In this document: positions 52,356-61,655 of the stretch, in pieces | Position numbering within the stretch: position 1 is the first letter of the stretch | Layout of the letters: each line of letters opens with the position of its first letter | Assembly: GCA_963704535.1 (NCBI GenBank) | Contig: OY969916.1 | Location: 9,796,001 to 9,860,000, forward strand | Direction: 5' to 3' | DNA: 64,000 nt | DNA from: G963704535 sp963704535 | GTDB lineage: Bacteria; Chloroflexota; Chloroflexia; Chloroflexales; Roseiflexaceae | The notes under the pieces: generated by a model | What the model saw: only the letters and a program-made list of their open reading frames with translations | Database searches by the model: none | What the model was told of the DNA's origin: nothing | Made by a program: the position numbers and the translations under genes

Positions 52356-53777
52356 ATGGCTATAGCCAACACCGTACCGCGGCGGGCAAAGTCGCCAACC
52401 AAGCAGGCGCTCCAGGAAGAGCTGGCCGCGCTGCGTCAGGAAGTGGAGAATCTCCAGCAGGAAAAGGCCGACCTGGAAATGCTGCTGGAGATGACCACCG
52501 AGCACTCCGACACGGTGGAAGAGGAGCTGCACGGCCGGGCCGAGGAGGCGCTACGCGAGAGCGCGCGGCGCCTGCGCATGATCGTCGAGGCCACACCGAT
52601 CCCGATCGTGATCAGCCGGATGGCCGATGGTCGGATCGTCTATGCCAATGCCATGGCCGGCCCGCTGGTGGGTCTGCCCACTGAGGCGCTATTGGAGTGT
52701 AAAGTCACTGATTTCTACCAGGACCCGACCGACCAAACCCTCTTGCTGAACATGTTCACGCAATACGGGCAGGTCGACCACTACGAGCTGCCCTTTCGCA
52801 CCTCCCAAGGCGTTCCGCTGTGGGTGGATGTGTCGCTGCGCGCGCTGACCTTCAACGATGCGCCCAGCTTGCTCAGCGCCTGGCACGATATTACGCGGCT
52901 CAAGCGGATGAACCAGGCCTCCAATCGCTTTGTGCCCCAGGAATATCTTACCTTTTTGTCTAAAGAGAGCATCGTCGATGTTCAGCTCGGCGATTATGTG
53001 ACCGGCGTGCGAACGGTGATGTTCTCCGATCTGCGCTCCTTCACGACCATCTCAGAAGGAATGACGCCCCAGGAGAACTTCGACTTCGTCAATGCCTACC
53101 TGGGCCGCGTCAGCCCGATCATCCGTAAACACGACGGCATCATTATCAAATATCTTGGCGACGCCATCCATGCGATCTTCCCCAGGAGTGCCGACGATGG
53201 CGTGCGGGCCGGCATCGAAAAGCTGGAGCAAGTGACTGAGTACAACGAATATCGCCACACCAAGGGCCGCATACCGATCCAGGTGGGTGTCGGCGTCAAT
53301 ACCGGCCAGATGATGGTGGGCATGGTCGGCGAGTTGCATCGTATGCAGGGCGACGCCTTTTCCGACGAGGTGAACTTGACTTCGCGCCTGGAAGGACTGA
53401 CCAAATACTACCACGTCTCGTTCATTATCTCTTCTGCCACCTATACCCGGCTAGCCGATCCCACGCGCTACAACATACGCTTTCTGGATAAGGCGCAGGT
53501 GAAAGGCAAGCAACAGCCGCTCGACATGTACGAGGTCTACGACACCGACCCGCCGCTCCTGCGGGCGCTCAAGCAGGAGACCCAGCCGGAATATGAAGCG
53601 GCGCTGCAACTCTATTATGCGCGCGAGTTCGAAGCGGCCCAGGCCAAGCTGTTCCGGGTGTTACAGCGCAATCCGCGCGACAAAGTGGCCTGGCAGCACC
53701 TGGTGAAGGCGACCCAACTGGCCGAGCAAGGCGCTCCCGAGGGCTGGACCGGAGTCACAGTCATGACGGAGAAGTAG
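52356..53777 (+). CDS. PAS-domain class III adenylate/guanylate cyclase
   Basis: The 473-residue protein has an N-terminal coiled coil (about 20-65), a PAS domain (75-180; RMIVEATPIPIVISRMADGR) and a class III cyclase domain. The metal-binding aspartates are in VMFSDLRSFTTISEGM and IIIKYLGDAIHAIFP, and the transition-state Asn/Arg pair is in DEVNLTSRLEGL. A short TPR-like tail follows (EAALQLYYAREFEAAQAKLF). The product, cAMP or cGMP, cannot be fixed by eye. The gene ends six bases before the start of a cyclic-nucleotide-binding phospholipase, suggesting that the product acts on that protein. Confidence 0.92.
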   Translation: MAIANTVPRRAKSPTKQALQEELAALRQEVENLQQEKADLEMLLEMTTEHSDTVEEELHGRAEEALRESARRLRMIVEATPIPIVISRMADGRIVYANAMAGPLVGLPTEALLECKVTDFYQDPTDQTLLLNMFTQYGQVDHYELPFRTSQGVPLWVDVSLRALTFNDAPSLLSAWHDITRLKRMNQASNRFVPQEYLTFLSKESIVDVQLGDYVTGVRTVMFSDLRSFTTISEGMTPQENFDFVNAYLGRVSPIIRKHDGIIIKYLGDAIHAIFPRSADDGVRAGIEKLEQVTEYNEYRHTKGRIPIQVGVGVNTGQMMVGMVGELHRMQGDAFSDEVNLTSRLEGLTKYYHVSFIISSATYTRLADPTRYNIRFLDKAQVKGKQQPLDMYEVYDTDPPLLRALKQETQPEYEAALQLYYAREFEAAQAKLFRVLQRNPRDKVAWQHLVKATQLAEQGAPEGWTGVTVMTEK

Positions 53778-53783
53778 CAACAA

Positions 53784-55637
53784 ATGAACACAATGAATCA
53801 ATCTATGCGACAACAGCAACTGCTGTCAGCCCTGAACTCAACCAAGCTGTTCGGCGCGCTCGACGAGACCGTCCTACACGCGCTGGAAGCCGAGCTGGAA
53901 TGGGTGACGCTGGCGAGCGGCGAAACCTTGATTCGCCAGGGCGACCCAGGCGATTGTCTCTACGTGGTCATCAGCGGTCGGCTACGGGTCGTGTTGGAGC
54001 AGGAGGGGCGCGAGGTGCGCGTCTTTCGCGAAGTAGGCCGCGGCGAGAGCATCGGCGAAATGGCGCTCTTGACCGGCGAAAAACGGACGGCAACGATCTA
54101 TGCCATCCGCGACACGGAAGTGGCCCGGCTCTCCCAGGCCAGCTTCGACCGTCTGCTGGAGCAGTATCCCCAGGCCGTCACCAAAACCTTTACGCGAGCG
54201 ATCATTCAAAGCCTCAACCGGCAGCTATCCGGCGAGAAGCCAGGCGTCAATGTCCTCACGACGGTCGCCGTCATCCCCGCCGGCCGTGATGTCCTGCTGC
54301 CGCAGTTTACCCAGCGCCTGGCCGCAGCGCTCGCAACGCTGGCGCCGACCTTACACCTGAGCAGCGACCACGTGGATCGCTTCCTGGATCAGCCTGGCAT
54401 TGCACAGGATGCGCCCACATCGGGGCAGCCATCCGACAACCGGCTGACGAGCTGGCTCGGCGAGCAGGAGACAACCCACCGGCACGTGGTGTATGAGGCC
54501 GACAGCACCGCCACACCCTGGACACGGCGCTGCCTGCGTCAGGCCGATCATATCATCATTGTCGGTCACGCCACCGGCGACCCCACGCCAGGTGAAACCG
54601 AAGCGGAATTGCTGCGCGACGAGGGCGGCCGCGCGCGCAAGCGCAAAACTCTGGTGTTGCTGCATCGCAACGGCGCGCGCCTGCCGGTCGGGACACGGCG
54701 CTGGCTGGCGGCGCGCAAGGTCGAGCAGCACCACCACATACGCTGGGATACCGACGCCGACTTTGGGCGTTTGGCGCGCTTTGTGGCCGGCCGTGCGGTG
54801 GGCCTGGCGCTGAGCGGCGGCGGCGCACGCGGCTACGCTCATATCGGCGCCATCCGCGCGCTGACGGAGGCCGGCATCCCGATCGATGCGGTTGGGGGCA
54901 CCAGTTCCGGCTCGCTGATCGGCGCCCAATATGCGATGGGTTGGGATGCCGACACGATTCTCTCCAAGACACACGATTTCGTCAAAGTCAACCTATACGA
55001 TTACACCATTCCATTAGTGTCGGTGCTCGCGGGCCGCGTGATGAACGCACAGTTCATCAACATGTTCGGCAACACCCACGTCGACGATCTCTGGCTGCCC
55101 TACTTTTGCGTCTCGACCAATCTGACCCAGGCCGAGGTCGTGATCCATCGCACCGGCATACTCTGGCGGGGCCTGCGCGCCAGTAATGGGCTTCCCGGCT
55201 TGTTGCCGCCGCTCATCGAGGATGGCGATGCGCTGATCGACGGCGGCCTGCTCGACAACTTGCCGATGAGCACCATGCGTCAACTGTGCGGGAGCGGCGT
55301 CGTGATCGCCATTGACGTGGCTCCGCCCGTCGACCTGGCCGAGATCGCGCAGTACGGCGACAGTCTCTCCGGCTTTGATGCGCTTCAGAACACGCTTAAT
55401 CCGTGGGCAGAGAAGCTCAAGATGCCCAACCTGCTATCCCTACTGTATCGAGCGGTGGAGATTAACACCGTGCATGATCTGAAAAATCAGATCAAGCAAG
55501 GCATAGCCGATCTGTACTTACGCCAGCCGGTTGAGCGGTTCGGTCTGCTCGACCATGCAGCGATCAACGAGATCGCCGAGATTGGCTATCACTACACCCA
55601 GCAAGAACTGGCTCGCTGGCGTGGCATTGGCGAGTGA
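53784..55637 (+). CDS. Cyclic-nucleotide-binding patatin-like phospholipase (NTE-like)
   Basis: The 617-residue protein has an N-terminal cyclic-nucleotide-binding domain (residues 15-150), with the phosphate-binding cassette GESIGEMALLTGEKRTAT including its Arg. A middle region of about 180 residues follows. The patatin domain (about 340-520) has the oxyanion motif LALSGGGARGYAHIGA, the nucleophile in GGTSSGSLIG and the catalytic Asp in DGGLLDNLPM. The layout is that of bacterial neuropathy-target-esterase-like lysophospholipases. It follows a cyclase gene by six bases, so activity is probably gated by the cyclic nucleotide. It would release fatty acids from membrane phospholipids. Confidence 0.93.
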   Translation: MNTMNQSMRQQQLLSALNSTKLFGALDETVLHALEAELEWVTLASGETLIRQGDPGDCLYVVISGRLRVVLEQEGREVRVFREVGRGESIGEMALLTGEKRTATIYAIRDTEVARLSQASFDRLLEQYPQAVTKTFTRAIIQSLNRQLSGEKPGVNVLTTVAVIPAGRDVLLPQFTQRLAAALATLAPTLHLSSDHVDRFLDQPGIAQDAPTSGQPSDNRLTSWLGEQETTHRHVVYEADSTATPWTRRCLRQADHIIIVGHATGDPTPGETEAELLRDEGGRARKRKTLVLLHRNGARLPVGTRRWLAARKVEQHHHIRWDTDADFGRLARFVAGRAVGLALSGGGARGYAHIGAIRALTEAGIPIDAVGGTSSGSLIGAQYAMGWDADTILSKTHDFVKVNLYDYTIPLVSVLAGRVMNAQFINMFGNTHVDDLWLPYFCVSTNLTQAEVVIHRTGILWRGLRASNGLPGLLPPLIEDGDALIDGGLLDNLPMSTMRQLCGSGVVIAIDVAPPVDLAEIAQYGDSLSGFDALQNTLNPWAEKLKMPNLLSLLYRAVEINTVHDLKNQIKQGIADLYLRQPVERFGLLDHAAINEIAEIGYHYTQQELARWRGIGE

Positions 55638-55822
55638 GTGGGAAAAAAAGGGGGTTGAGGGGCCGTCCCCTCAGTCTCCCCCGCCCACATTATCTAACCT
55701 TTCTGGGGAAAAAGGGGGTTTGAGGGGGTGACCCCTCAGCCTCCCCAGCCCACAACCTTTCTGGGGAAAAAGGGGGTTTGAGGGGGTGGCCCCCTCAGTC
55801 TCCCCCGCTCACATTATCTAAG
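55638..55822. repeat. Palindromic element copies O, P and Q in tandem
   Basis: Three copies of GGAAAAAGGGGGTTTGAGGG-type sequence, each followed by CCCCTCAGTCTCCCC and CCCACA or CTCACATTATCTAA, at about 55640-55697, 55700-55755 and 55757-55820. The last ends with CTAAGGAG, the ribosome site of the next gene. This is the densest cluster of the family in the window. Confidence 0.85.
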
Positions 55823-55832
55823 GAGAAAGAAC

Positions 55833-57011
55833 ATGTTAACCCAAGCCCAAGGGCTTACCGACGAATTGATTCGGCTGCGCCGCGACTTCCATCAGCACCC
55901 GGAGCTGGGCTTCGAGGAGGTCCGCACGGCGGCTGTAGTAGCCGACACGCTGCGTGAGCTGGGCTTTGACGTGCGCACCGGCGTTGGCCGCACCGGCGTA
56001 GTGGCACAGATCGGCTCCGGTCATGGCCCGACCATCGGCATCCGCGCCGACATGGACGCGCTGCCGATCCACGATCAGAAAGACGTATCGTATCGCTCCG
56101 AGAACGCGGGCGTCATGCACGCCTGCGGCCACGATGCCCACACCGCGATCGTCCTGGGGGCAGCCCACCTGCTCAAGCAGAGTTTTGGTCAGGACAAGTG
56201 GCACGGCAATGTGCGCTTCCTATTCCAGCCCTGTGAGGAGAAATTCGACGCGAACGGCATCAGCGGCGGCACGGCCATGATCGAGGACGGCGCGCTGGAG
56301 GGTCTCGACGCCGTGATCGCGCTGCACGTCTTCTCAATGCTCAAATATGGGATCTGCCAGTTCTACGACGGCTATAGTCTGGCCAACTTCGATTCCTTCG
56401 AAGGCTGGATACGCGGCGACGGTGGCCATGGCGGCTACCCGCACATGGGCTCCGATCCGCTCTACATGCTGGCGCAGATCCTCACCGCGCTCTACGCCAT
56501 CCCCTCACGTCGCATCGATCCGATCCAGCCGTGCGTGGTCAGCGTGGGGCAGATCAGCGGCGGCGCCAGCGCCAATGTCATCCCCGGTGAGGTCTACCTG
56601 CAAGGCACCCTGCGCTCGCTCGCCCCCAGCGTGCGCGAACAGCTATGGGCCGAGGTCGAACGGGCGCTCAAGCTTAGCGAAACCATGGGCGGGAGCTATG
56701 AGCTGAAGATACATAAAGGCTACCCCTCGCTGTTCAATGACGCCACCGTGAACGGCTGGATGCGCGGTGCCGCGCGCGATATCGCCGGCGCAGCGGCGGT
56801 GGTGGACGGTCCTTTCGGCATGGGTGGGGAAGATTTCGCCTACATGGCCCGGCAGACCAAAGGAGCCATGTTTCTCCTGGGCGGCGGCTTAGGTGATGGA
56901 GTTGTGCGCGGTCATCACACCAGTATATTCGACATCGACGAGCGCGCGCTGCCGCTCGGCGCGGCCATTCTGGCAGAAACCGCTCGCCGGTTTGTCTGCG
57001 GGGAGGTCTGA
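55833..57011 (+). CDS. M20-family amidohydrolase (N-acyl amino acid type)
   Basis: The 392-residue metallohydrolase belongs to the M20 amidohydrolase group that includes hippurate and IAA-amino-acid hydrolases. Metal ligands: Cys/His in HACGHDAHTA, the Glu pair in QPCEEKF, His in IALHVFSML, and a C-terminal His in RGHHTSIFDIDE. The dimerisation domain carries GDGGHGGYPHMGSDPLYM. Such enzymes cleave N-acyl amino acids. The gene is preceded by AAGGAG from a palindromic repeat, and its stop shares one base with the NRPS start. A role in hydrolysing or editing the NRPS product is a reasonable inference. Confidence 0.92.
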   Translation: MLTQAQGLTDELIRLRRDFHQHPELGFEEVRTAAVVADTLRELGFDVRTGVGRTGVVAQIGSGHGPTIGIRADMDALPIHDQKDVSYRSENAGVMHACGHDAHTAIVLGAAHLLKQSFGQDKWHGNVRFLFQPCEEKFDANGISGGTAMIEDGALEGLDAVIALHVFSMLKYGICQFYDGYSLANFDSFEGWIRGDGGHGGYPHMGSDPLYMLAQILTALYAIPSRRIDPIQPCVVSVGQISGGASANVIPGEVYLQGTLRSLAPSVREQLWAEVERALKLSETMGGSYELKIHKGYPSLFNDATVNGWMRGAARDIAGAAAVVDGPFGMGGEDFAYMARQTKGAMFLLGGGLGDGVVRGHHTSIFDIDERALPLGAAILAETARRFVCGEV

Positions 57012-60000
57012 TGCTTTCGCAAAGAGAAGTGGGTTGGGAAGAACTTAGGGCGGGCGAAGCGCTCCTTGAAACCACACCTCCTCCGCTGCCGGCCGGCACA
57101 GCCTACATTCCGCTCACCTACGGTCAGAAAGCGCTGTGGTTCCTGCAACAGAGTGTTCCCGAAAACACGGCCTATAATCTTGGGCTTGCTACCCGAATAC
57201 ACTCGCAGGTGGATGTTGCGGCCCTGCGGCGCGCCGTCGACGGCATGATAGCTCGTCAGCCCGCCTTGCGCACCAGCTTTCCGATACGTAATGGGGAGCC
57301 GGCGCAAGCGATCCATGACTGGCTGGAGCCTGCATGGGCGGCGATCGATGCCCGGAGTTGGGCTTGGGATGATCTGCACAGCCAGGTCATCGCAGCCCAC
57401 CTGACCCCCTTTGATCTGGAGTGCGGGCCGTTGCTGCGGGTACATGTGTACACGCGCGCACCCGACGACCACGTCCTGTTGGTGAGCATGCACCATAGTA
57501 TCTGCGAAGGCTGGTCGTTCTGGATCGTGTTGGACGAGCTGCGCGCCCTCTACACTTCCGAACGGACCGGCATCCCGCCGGCGCTGCCGCCGCTCAAGCG
57601 CTCTTTTGCAGAGTATGTACATTGGCAGAACGATATGCTGGCCGGCCCGGAAGGTGAACGGCTCGGCGCCTACTGGCGGCAAAAACTGGTCGGCGAGCTG
57701 CCCCTGCTCAACCTGCCGACCGACCGGCCATTGCCGCCACTTCAGCGCTATCAGGGCGCCACGGAATACCTCCAGGTCGATCCGGCCGTGTTCCAGCAGC
57801 TCCAGGCGCTGGCTAAGGCCACAGGCACCACGCTGTTTGCGACGCTCATGGCGGCATTTCAGGTGTTGCTGTACCGCTATACCGGCCGTGAGGATCTGCT
57901 GGTCGGCACGTTTACCCGCAGCCGCAAAGCCCTTGCATTCAACGCGACCATAGGCTACTTCGTCAACCCGGTGGCGATCCGGTCCAATATCTCCGGCGAT
58001 CCCACATTTCTAGCGCTGCTGGCCCAGGTGCGCCAGACCATGCAAGATGCGCTGGCTCATCAGAATTACCCATTCCCGCTCCTATTAGAGCAGTTGCGGC
58101 TGAAGCGTGACCTGAGCCATCCACCAGTATTTCAGGTTGTCTTCAACTTGATGACTGGGCAGATGAGCAAGAACCTGGCCGATGTTAATGTGCCGAGGGA
58201 CGCAACAATGCACAGGGAGCTTGGCGAATTCACGTTAGAGTCATTTCCTCTGGCCTACCAAGAGGGCGCCTTTTTCCTGACGCTCGACTTGTGGGAGACA
58301 CCCGAAACCGTGCGTGGTTTCTTGAAATACAACACCGATCTGTTCGACGCGCCGACGATTGTCCGCATGGTCGGTCATTTTCAGCAATTGCTGGCAGGCA
58401 TTGCCGCGAACCCAGAGCAGCGCATCTCCCAACTCCCGTTGTTGACTGCGGCCGAGCAGCAACAACTGCTGGTCGAGTGGAACGCGACCGAGGCGCCCGA
58501 CCAGCGCGCCGACTGCATCTCCCAGTTGTTCGAAGCCCAGGTGAAACGCACGCCCAACTCCATCGCAGCCGTCTTCCACCGACCACCGAACACAGACCGC
58601 CGACTACCGGCCACCGACCACCCGTCTTCAATTCTCAATTCCCTCTGCTTGACCTATCGAGAGCTGAACACCCGCGCCAATCAACTGGCGCACCACTTAC
58701 GCAGGCTGGGCGTCGGGCCGGACGTGCTGGTCGGCATCTGTGTCGAGCGCTCGCTGGAGATGCTGGTGGGGCTATTGGGCATCCTCAAAGCCGGTGGCGC
58801 CTACATGCCGCTCGACCCAGCCTTCCCGGCCGAGCGGCTCCAATATATGCTGGAGGATGCCCGGGTCGCCGTGCTGCTGACCGCGACGACCGACGACCCC
58901 TTCGACGCCGCTCAGGGCAGGCGACGACCGACGACCGACCCGTTTGACAAGCTGACAAGGCGACAAGGTGACAAGGTGAGGGAAACCTCAGAAGCGTTCA
59001 CCCCTTCACCCTTTCACCCCTTCACCCTGTCAGAGCAGTCGGTGGTCGGTGGTCAGTGGTCGGTGGTCGATCTGGTCGCCGATTGGAATCAGATCAGCCA
59101 GGAGCCGAAGACGAACCTGGACAGCGGGGTGCGGCCGGAGAACCTGGCGTATGTGCTCTACACCTCCGGCTCTACCGGGCGGCCCAAGGGCGTGCAAATC
59201 GAGCATCGGGCATTGGCCAATTTCGTGCAGAGCATGCGCGAGCAGCCGGGCCTGAGCGAACGAGATACCCTGCTGGCGGTGACAACGATCTCGTTTGACA
59301 TCGCCGGGCTGGAGCTGTATCTGCCGCTGATCGTGGGCGCGCGGCTCGTGCTGGCGGGTGGCGAGGTAGCCGCCGACGGAAGAGAGCTGCGAGAGTTGCT
59401 GAGCCGTTGTGGCGCGACGGTGATGCAGGCGACACCGGCGACCTGGCGGATGCTGCTGGCCGCCGGCTGGCCGGGCAACCCAGACCTGACCATGCTGTGT
59501 GGCGGCGAAGCGTTGCCGCAAGCACTGGCCGAGCAGTTGCTGGACAAGGGCGCGGCGCTCTGGAACCTGTACGGCCCGACCGAGACCACGATCTGGTCGG
59601 CGCTCTCTCAGGTGCAGCGCAACCGGCCCAGCACCGACGCCGTCGCGCTCGGCCACCCGATCGCCAACACCCAACTCTACGTTCTGGATCGCCGGTGCCA
59701 GCCGACCCCGATCGGCGTCCCCGGCGAGTTGCACATCGGCGGTGATGGCCTGGCCCGTGGCTACCTGGGTCGCCCCGAGCTGACCGCCGAACGATTTGTG
59801 CCCAACCCCTTCGCCGAGAACAAAGAACAAAGAACAAAGAACAAAGAGCTGACGGGGAGAGGGGGAGAGGGGGAGACCGCCCAATCTCCAATCTCCAATC
59901 TCCAATCTCCAATCTCCAATCGGCTGTATCGGACCGGCGACCTGGCCCGCTACCTGCCCGATGGCACGATCGAGTTTCTGGGACGCATCGACAACCAGGT

Positions 60001-61558
60001 CAAGCTGCGCGGCTTTCGGATCGAACTGGGCGAGATCGAGGCGATCTTGAACCAGCACCCCGCCGTGCGCGAAAGTGTCGCCCTAGTGCGCGAAGACCAG
60101 ACCGGCGATAAGCGCCTGGTCGCCTACCTCGTCCCGACCACCGACCACCGACCACCGACCACCGACCACCGCAACGGACAGTCGAGCCAATTCTCAATTC
60201 TCAATTCTCAATTCTCAATTCAAGAGTTGCGCGCGTTCCTCAAGCAACGCCTGCCCGACTACATGGTGCCTTCGGCCTTTGTGGTGCTGGAGGCGCTGCC
60301 GTTGACGCCAAACGGCAAGCTGGATCGCCGCGCACTGCCCGCACCGGCGCTCGCGCGCCCGGCAGAGGTTGAGCGGCTGCCCCGAACCTCGATCGAAGCG
60401 ACGCTGGCTGCCCTCTGGACCGAGATCCTCGTGATCGAGGGCGTGCGGCGCGAGGACGACTTTTTCGACCTGGGCGGTCATTCGCTGCGCGCCACGCAAC
60501 TGATCTATCGCGTGCAAGCGACGTTCGCGGTTGCCTTGTCGATCCGCCAATTGTTTGAGGCGCCCACGCTGGCCGGTATGGCTCAGACGATCGAGCATCT
60601 CCGCCGCGTGTCGCCGGCCACGGCGAGCCTACAGATGGCTACTAGGGAGGCCCTGCCGCCGCCCTGCCTGGTGACGATTCAAGCCGGTGGGACTCGGCCG
60701 CCGTTCTTCTTAGTTCATCCGCTCGTCGGTGCGATCTTTCCCTATTACGAGCTGGTGGGGCTGCTGGGCGCCCAGCAGCCATTCTACGGCCTGCAATCCC
60801 TGGGCCTGACCGGAGCCGAGCCACCCTTAACCGAGATTGAGGAGATGGCGCGGCACTACATTCAAGCCTTGCGGGCGACGCAGCCCGAAGGTCCCTACTA
60901 CCTGGGCGGCTGGTCCTTTGGCGCCTACGTCGCATATGAAATGGCGCGGCAATTGCGGCAAGCCGGCCAATCGATTGCCCTGCTAGTGATCATCGATACG
61001 CCGCCGCCCTCAGATAACAAGAGCGTGGATGCCGCCACCTGGTTCAGTTTCTTCCTGACCTCGGTCCTGCCATACATCTGGCCCTACGTCCACGATTACT
61101 TCCGCCTGTTTGGATCTGATCTCCAGACTGTGTTCAGCGGCCAAGGGCTGCGGATGTTCGAGAAGTGGTCCTTGGCGCTCAAACGAGCACAGAGCGCCAA
61201 TGGTACGGCACGCCCGACGCAGCTCGGCGGGTACCAGCTATCCGACCTGTTTCGGCTGCTGCGTATCACCATGATCAATGTTCAAGCCGCGCTCGACTAC
61301 AAGCCGGAGCCGTATTCCGGCCGGATTACCTTGCTGCGCACCGGCCAAACCTTTGGCAAGAGCGGTCGAAGCCCGGACCTGGGCTGGCGCTCATTGGCTG
61401 CGAAGGGGGTGGACATCTATCGTGTGCCTGGTCATCACCTAGACCTGATGCGACCGCCCTATATCCAGGTGCTGGCCAGTCAACTCAAGCGGCACATCGA
61501 GGCCGCCGGAGGCGATAAGAGTTCTCTGAACTTCTTCTTCATCCCAAAGCGCGCGTGA
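57011..61558 (+). CDS. Single-module non-ribosomal peptide synthetase (C-A-PCP-TE)
   Basis: The 1515-residue protein has four domains. Condensation (about 30-450): the active-site motif is HHSICEG instead of HHxxxDG. Adenylation (about 500-1080): YTSGSTGRPKG, FDIAGLELYLP, NLYGPTETTIW, YRTGDLARY and NGKLDR; the specificity residues read by eye match the glycine-type code DILQLGLIWK. Carrier (about 1120-1190): DDFFDLGGHSLRATQL. Thioesterase (about 1220-1490): GGWSFGAYVAYEMA, IIDTPPP and PGHHLDLM. A starting C domain in a one-module enzyme suggests acylation of glycine. Four repeat-derived insertions (58577-60230) lie in loops of the A domain. It overlaps the amidase stop by one base. Confidence 0.93.
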   Translation: MLSQREVGWEELRAGEALLETTPPPLPAGTAYIPLTYGQKALWFLQQSVPENTAYNLGLATRIHSQVDVAALRRAVDGMIARQPALRTSFPIRNGEPAQAIHDWLEPAWAAIDARSWAWDDLHSQVIAAHLTPFDLECGPLLRVHVYTRAPDDHVLLVSMHHSICEGWSFWIVLDELRALYTSERTGIPPALPPLKRSFAEYVHWQNDMLAGPEGERLGAYWRQKLVGELPLLNLPTDRPLPPLQRYQGATEYLQVDPAVFQQLQALAKATGTTLFATLMAAFQVLLYRYTGREDLLVGTFTRSRKALAFNATIGYFVNPVAIRSNISGDPTFLALLAQVRQTMQDALAHQNYPFPLLLEQLRLKRDLSHPPVFQVVFNLMTGQMSKNLADVNVPRDATMHRELGEFTLESFPLAYQEGAFFLTLDLWETPETVRGFLKYNTDLFDAPTIVRMVGHFQQLLAGIAANPEQRISQLPLLTAAEQQQLLVEWNATEAPDQRADCISQLFEAQVKRTPNSIAAVFHRPPNTDRRLPATDHPSSILNSLCLTYRELNTRANQLAHHLRRLGVGPDVLVGICVERSLEMLVGLLGILKAGGAYMPLDPAFPAERLQYMLEDARVAVLLTATTDDPFDAAQGRRRPTTDPFDKLTRRQGDKVRETSEAFTPSPFHPFTLSEQSVVGGQWSVVDLVADWNQISQEPKTNLDSGVRPENLAYVLYTSGSTGRPKGVQIEHRALANFVQSMREQPGLSERDTLLAVTTISFDIAGLELYLPLIVGARLVLAGGEVAADGRELRELLSRCGATVMQATPATWRMLLAAGWPGNPDLTMLCGGEALPQALAEQLLDKGAALWNLYGPTETTIWSALSQVQRNRPSTDAVALGHPIANTQLYVLDRRCQPTPIGVPGELHIGGDGLARGYLGRPELTAERFVPNPFAENKEQRTKNKELTGRGGEGETAQSPISNLQSPISNRLYRTGDLARYLPDGTIEFLGRIDNQVKLRGFRIELGEIEAILNQHPAVRESVALVREDQTGDKRLVAYLVPTTDHRPPTTDHRNGQSSQFSILNSQFSIQELRAFLKQRLPDYMVPSAFVVLEALPLTPNGKLDRRALPAPALARPAEVERLPRTSIEATLAALWTEILVIEGVRREDDFFDLGGHSLRATQLIYRVQATFAVALSIRQLFEAPTLAGMAQTIEHLRRVSPATASLQMATREALPPPCLVTIQAGGTRPPFFLVHPLVGAIFPYYELVGLLGAQQPFYGLQSLGLTGAEPPLTEIEEMARHYIQALRATQPEGPYYLGGWSFGAYVAYEMARQLRQAGQSIALLVIIDTPPPSDNKSVDAATWFSFFLTSVLPYIWPYVHDYFRLFGSDLQTVFSGQGLRMFEKWSLALKRAQSANGTARPTQLGGYQLSDLFRLLRITMINVQAALDYKPEPYSGRITLLRTGQTFGKSGRSPDLGWRSLAAKGVDIYRVPGHHLDLMRPPYIQVLASQLKRHIEAAGGDKSSLNFFFIPKRA
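58577..60230. repeat. In-frame heptamer/octamer repeats inside the NRPS adenylation domain
   Basis: Four clusters: 58577-58642 (CGACCAC and TCTCAAT), 58885-59072 (GTGACAAG, TTCACCC, GTGGTCG), 59815-59925 (GAACAAA, then AATCTCC) and 60130-60230 (CCACCGA, then TTCTCAA). They encode heptapeptide-like runs such as QSPISNLQSPISN, TDHRPPTTDHR and QFSILNSQFSILNS. The domain motifs on both sides are intact and in frame. Confidence 0.85.
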
Positions 61559-61614
61559 AACGTAAAACGTGAAACGTGAAAGGCCCTCACGCATCACGTT
61601 TCACGTTTCACGTC
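61559..61614. repeat. Inverted heptamer repeat ACGTGAA/TTCACGT
   Basis: Left arm repeats ACGTGAA after the NRPS stop codon; right arm repeats TTCACGT three times. The arms pair around GGCCCTCACGCATC and could terminate or attenuate transcription between the NRPS and the lipase-like gene. Confidence 0.75.
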
Positions 61615-61655
61615 GGGACGCTATCCCACTGCTTTCTATGAAAGGAACCTAAACC

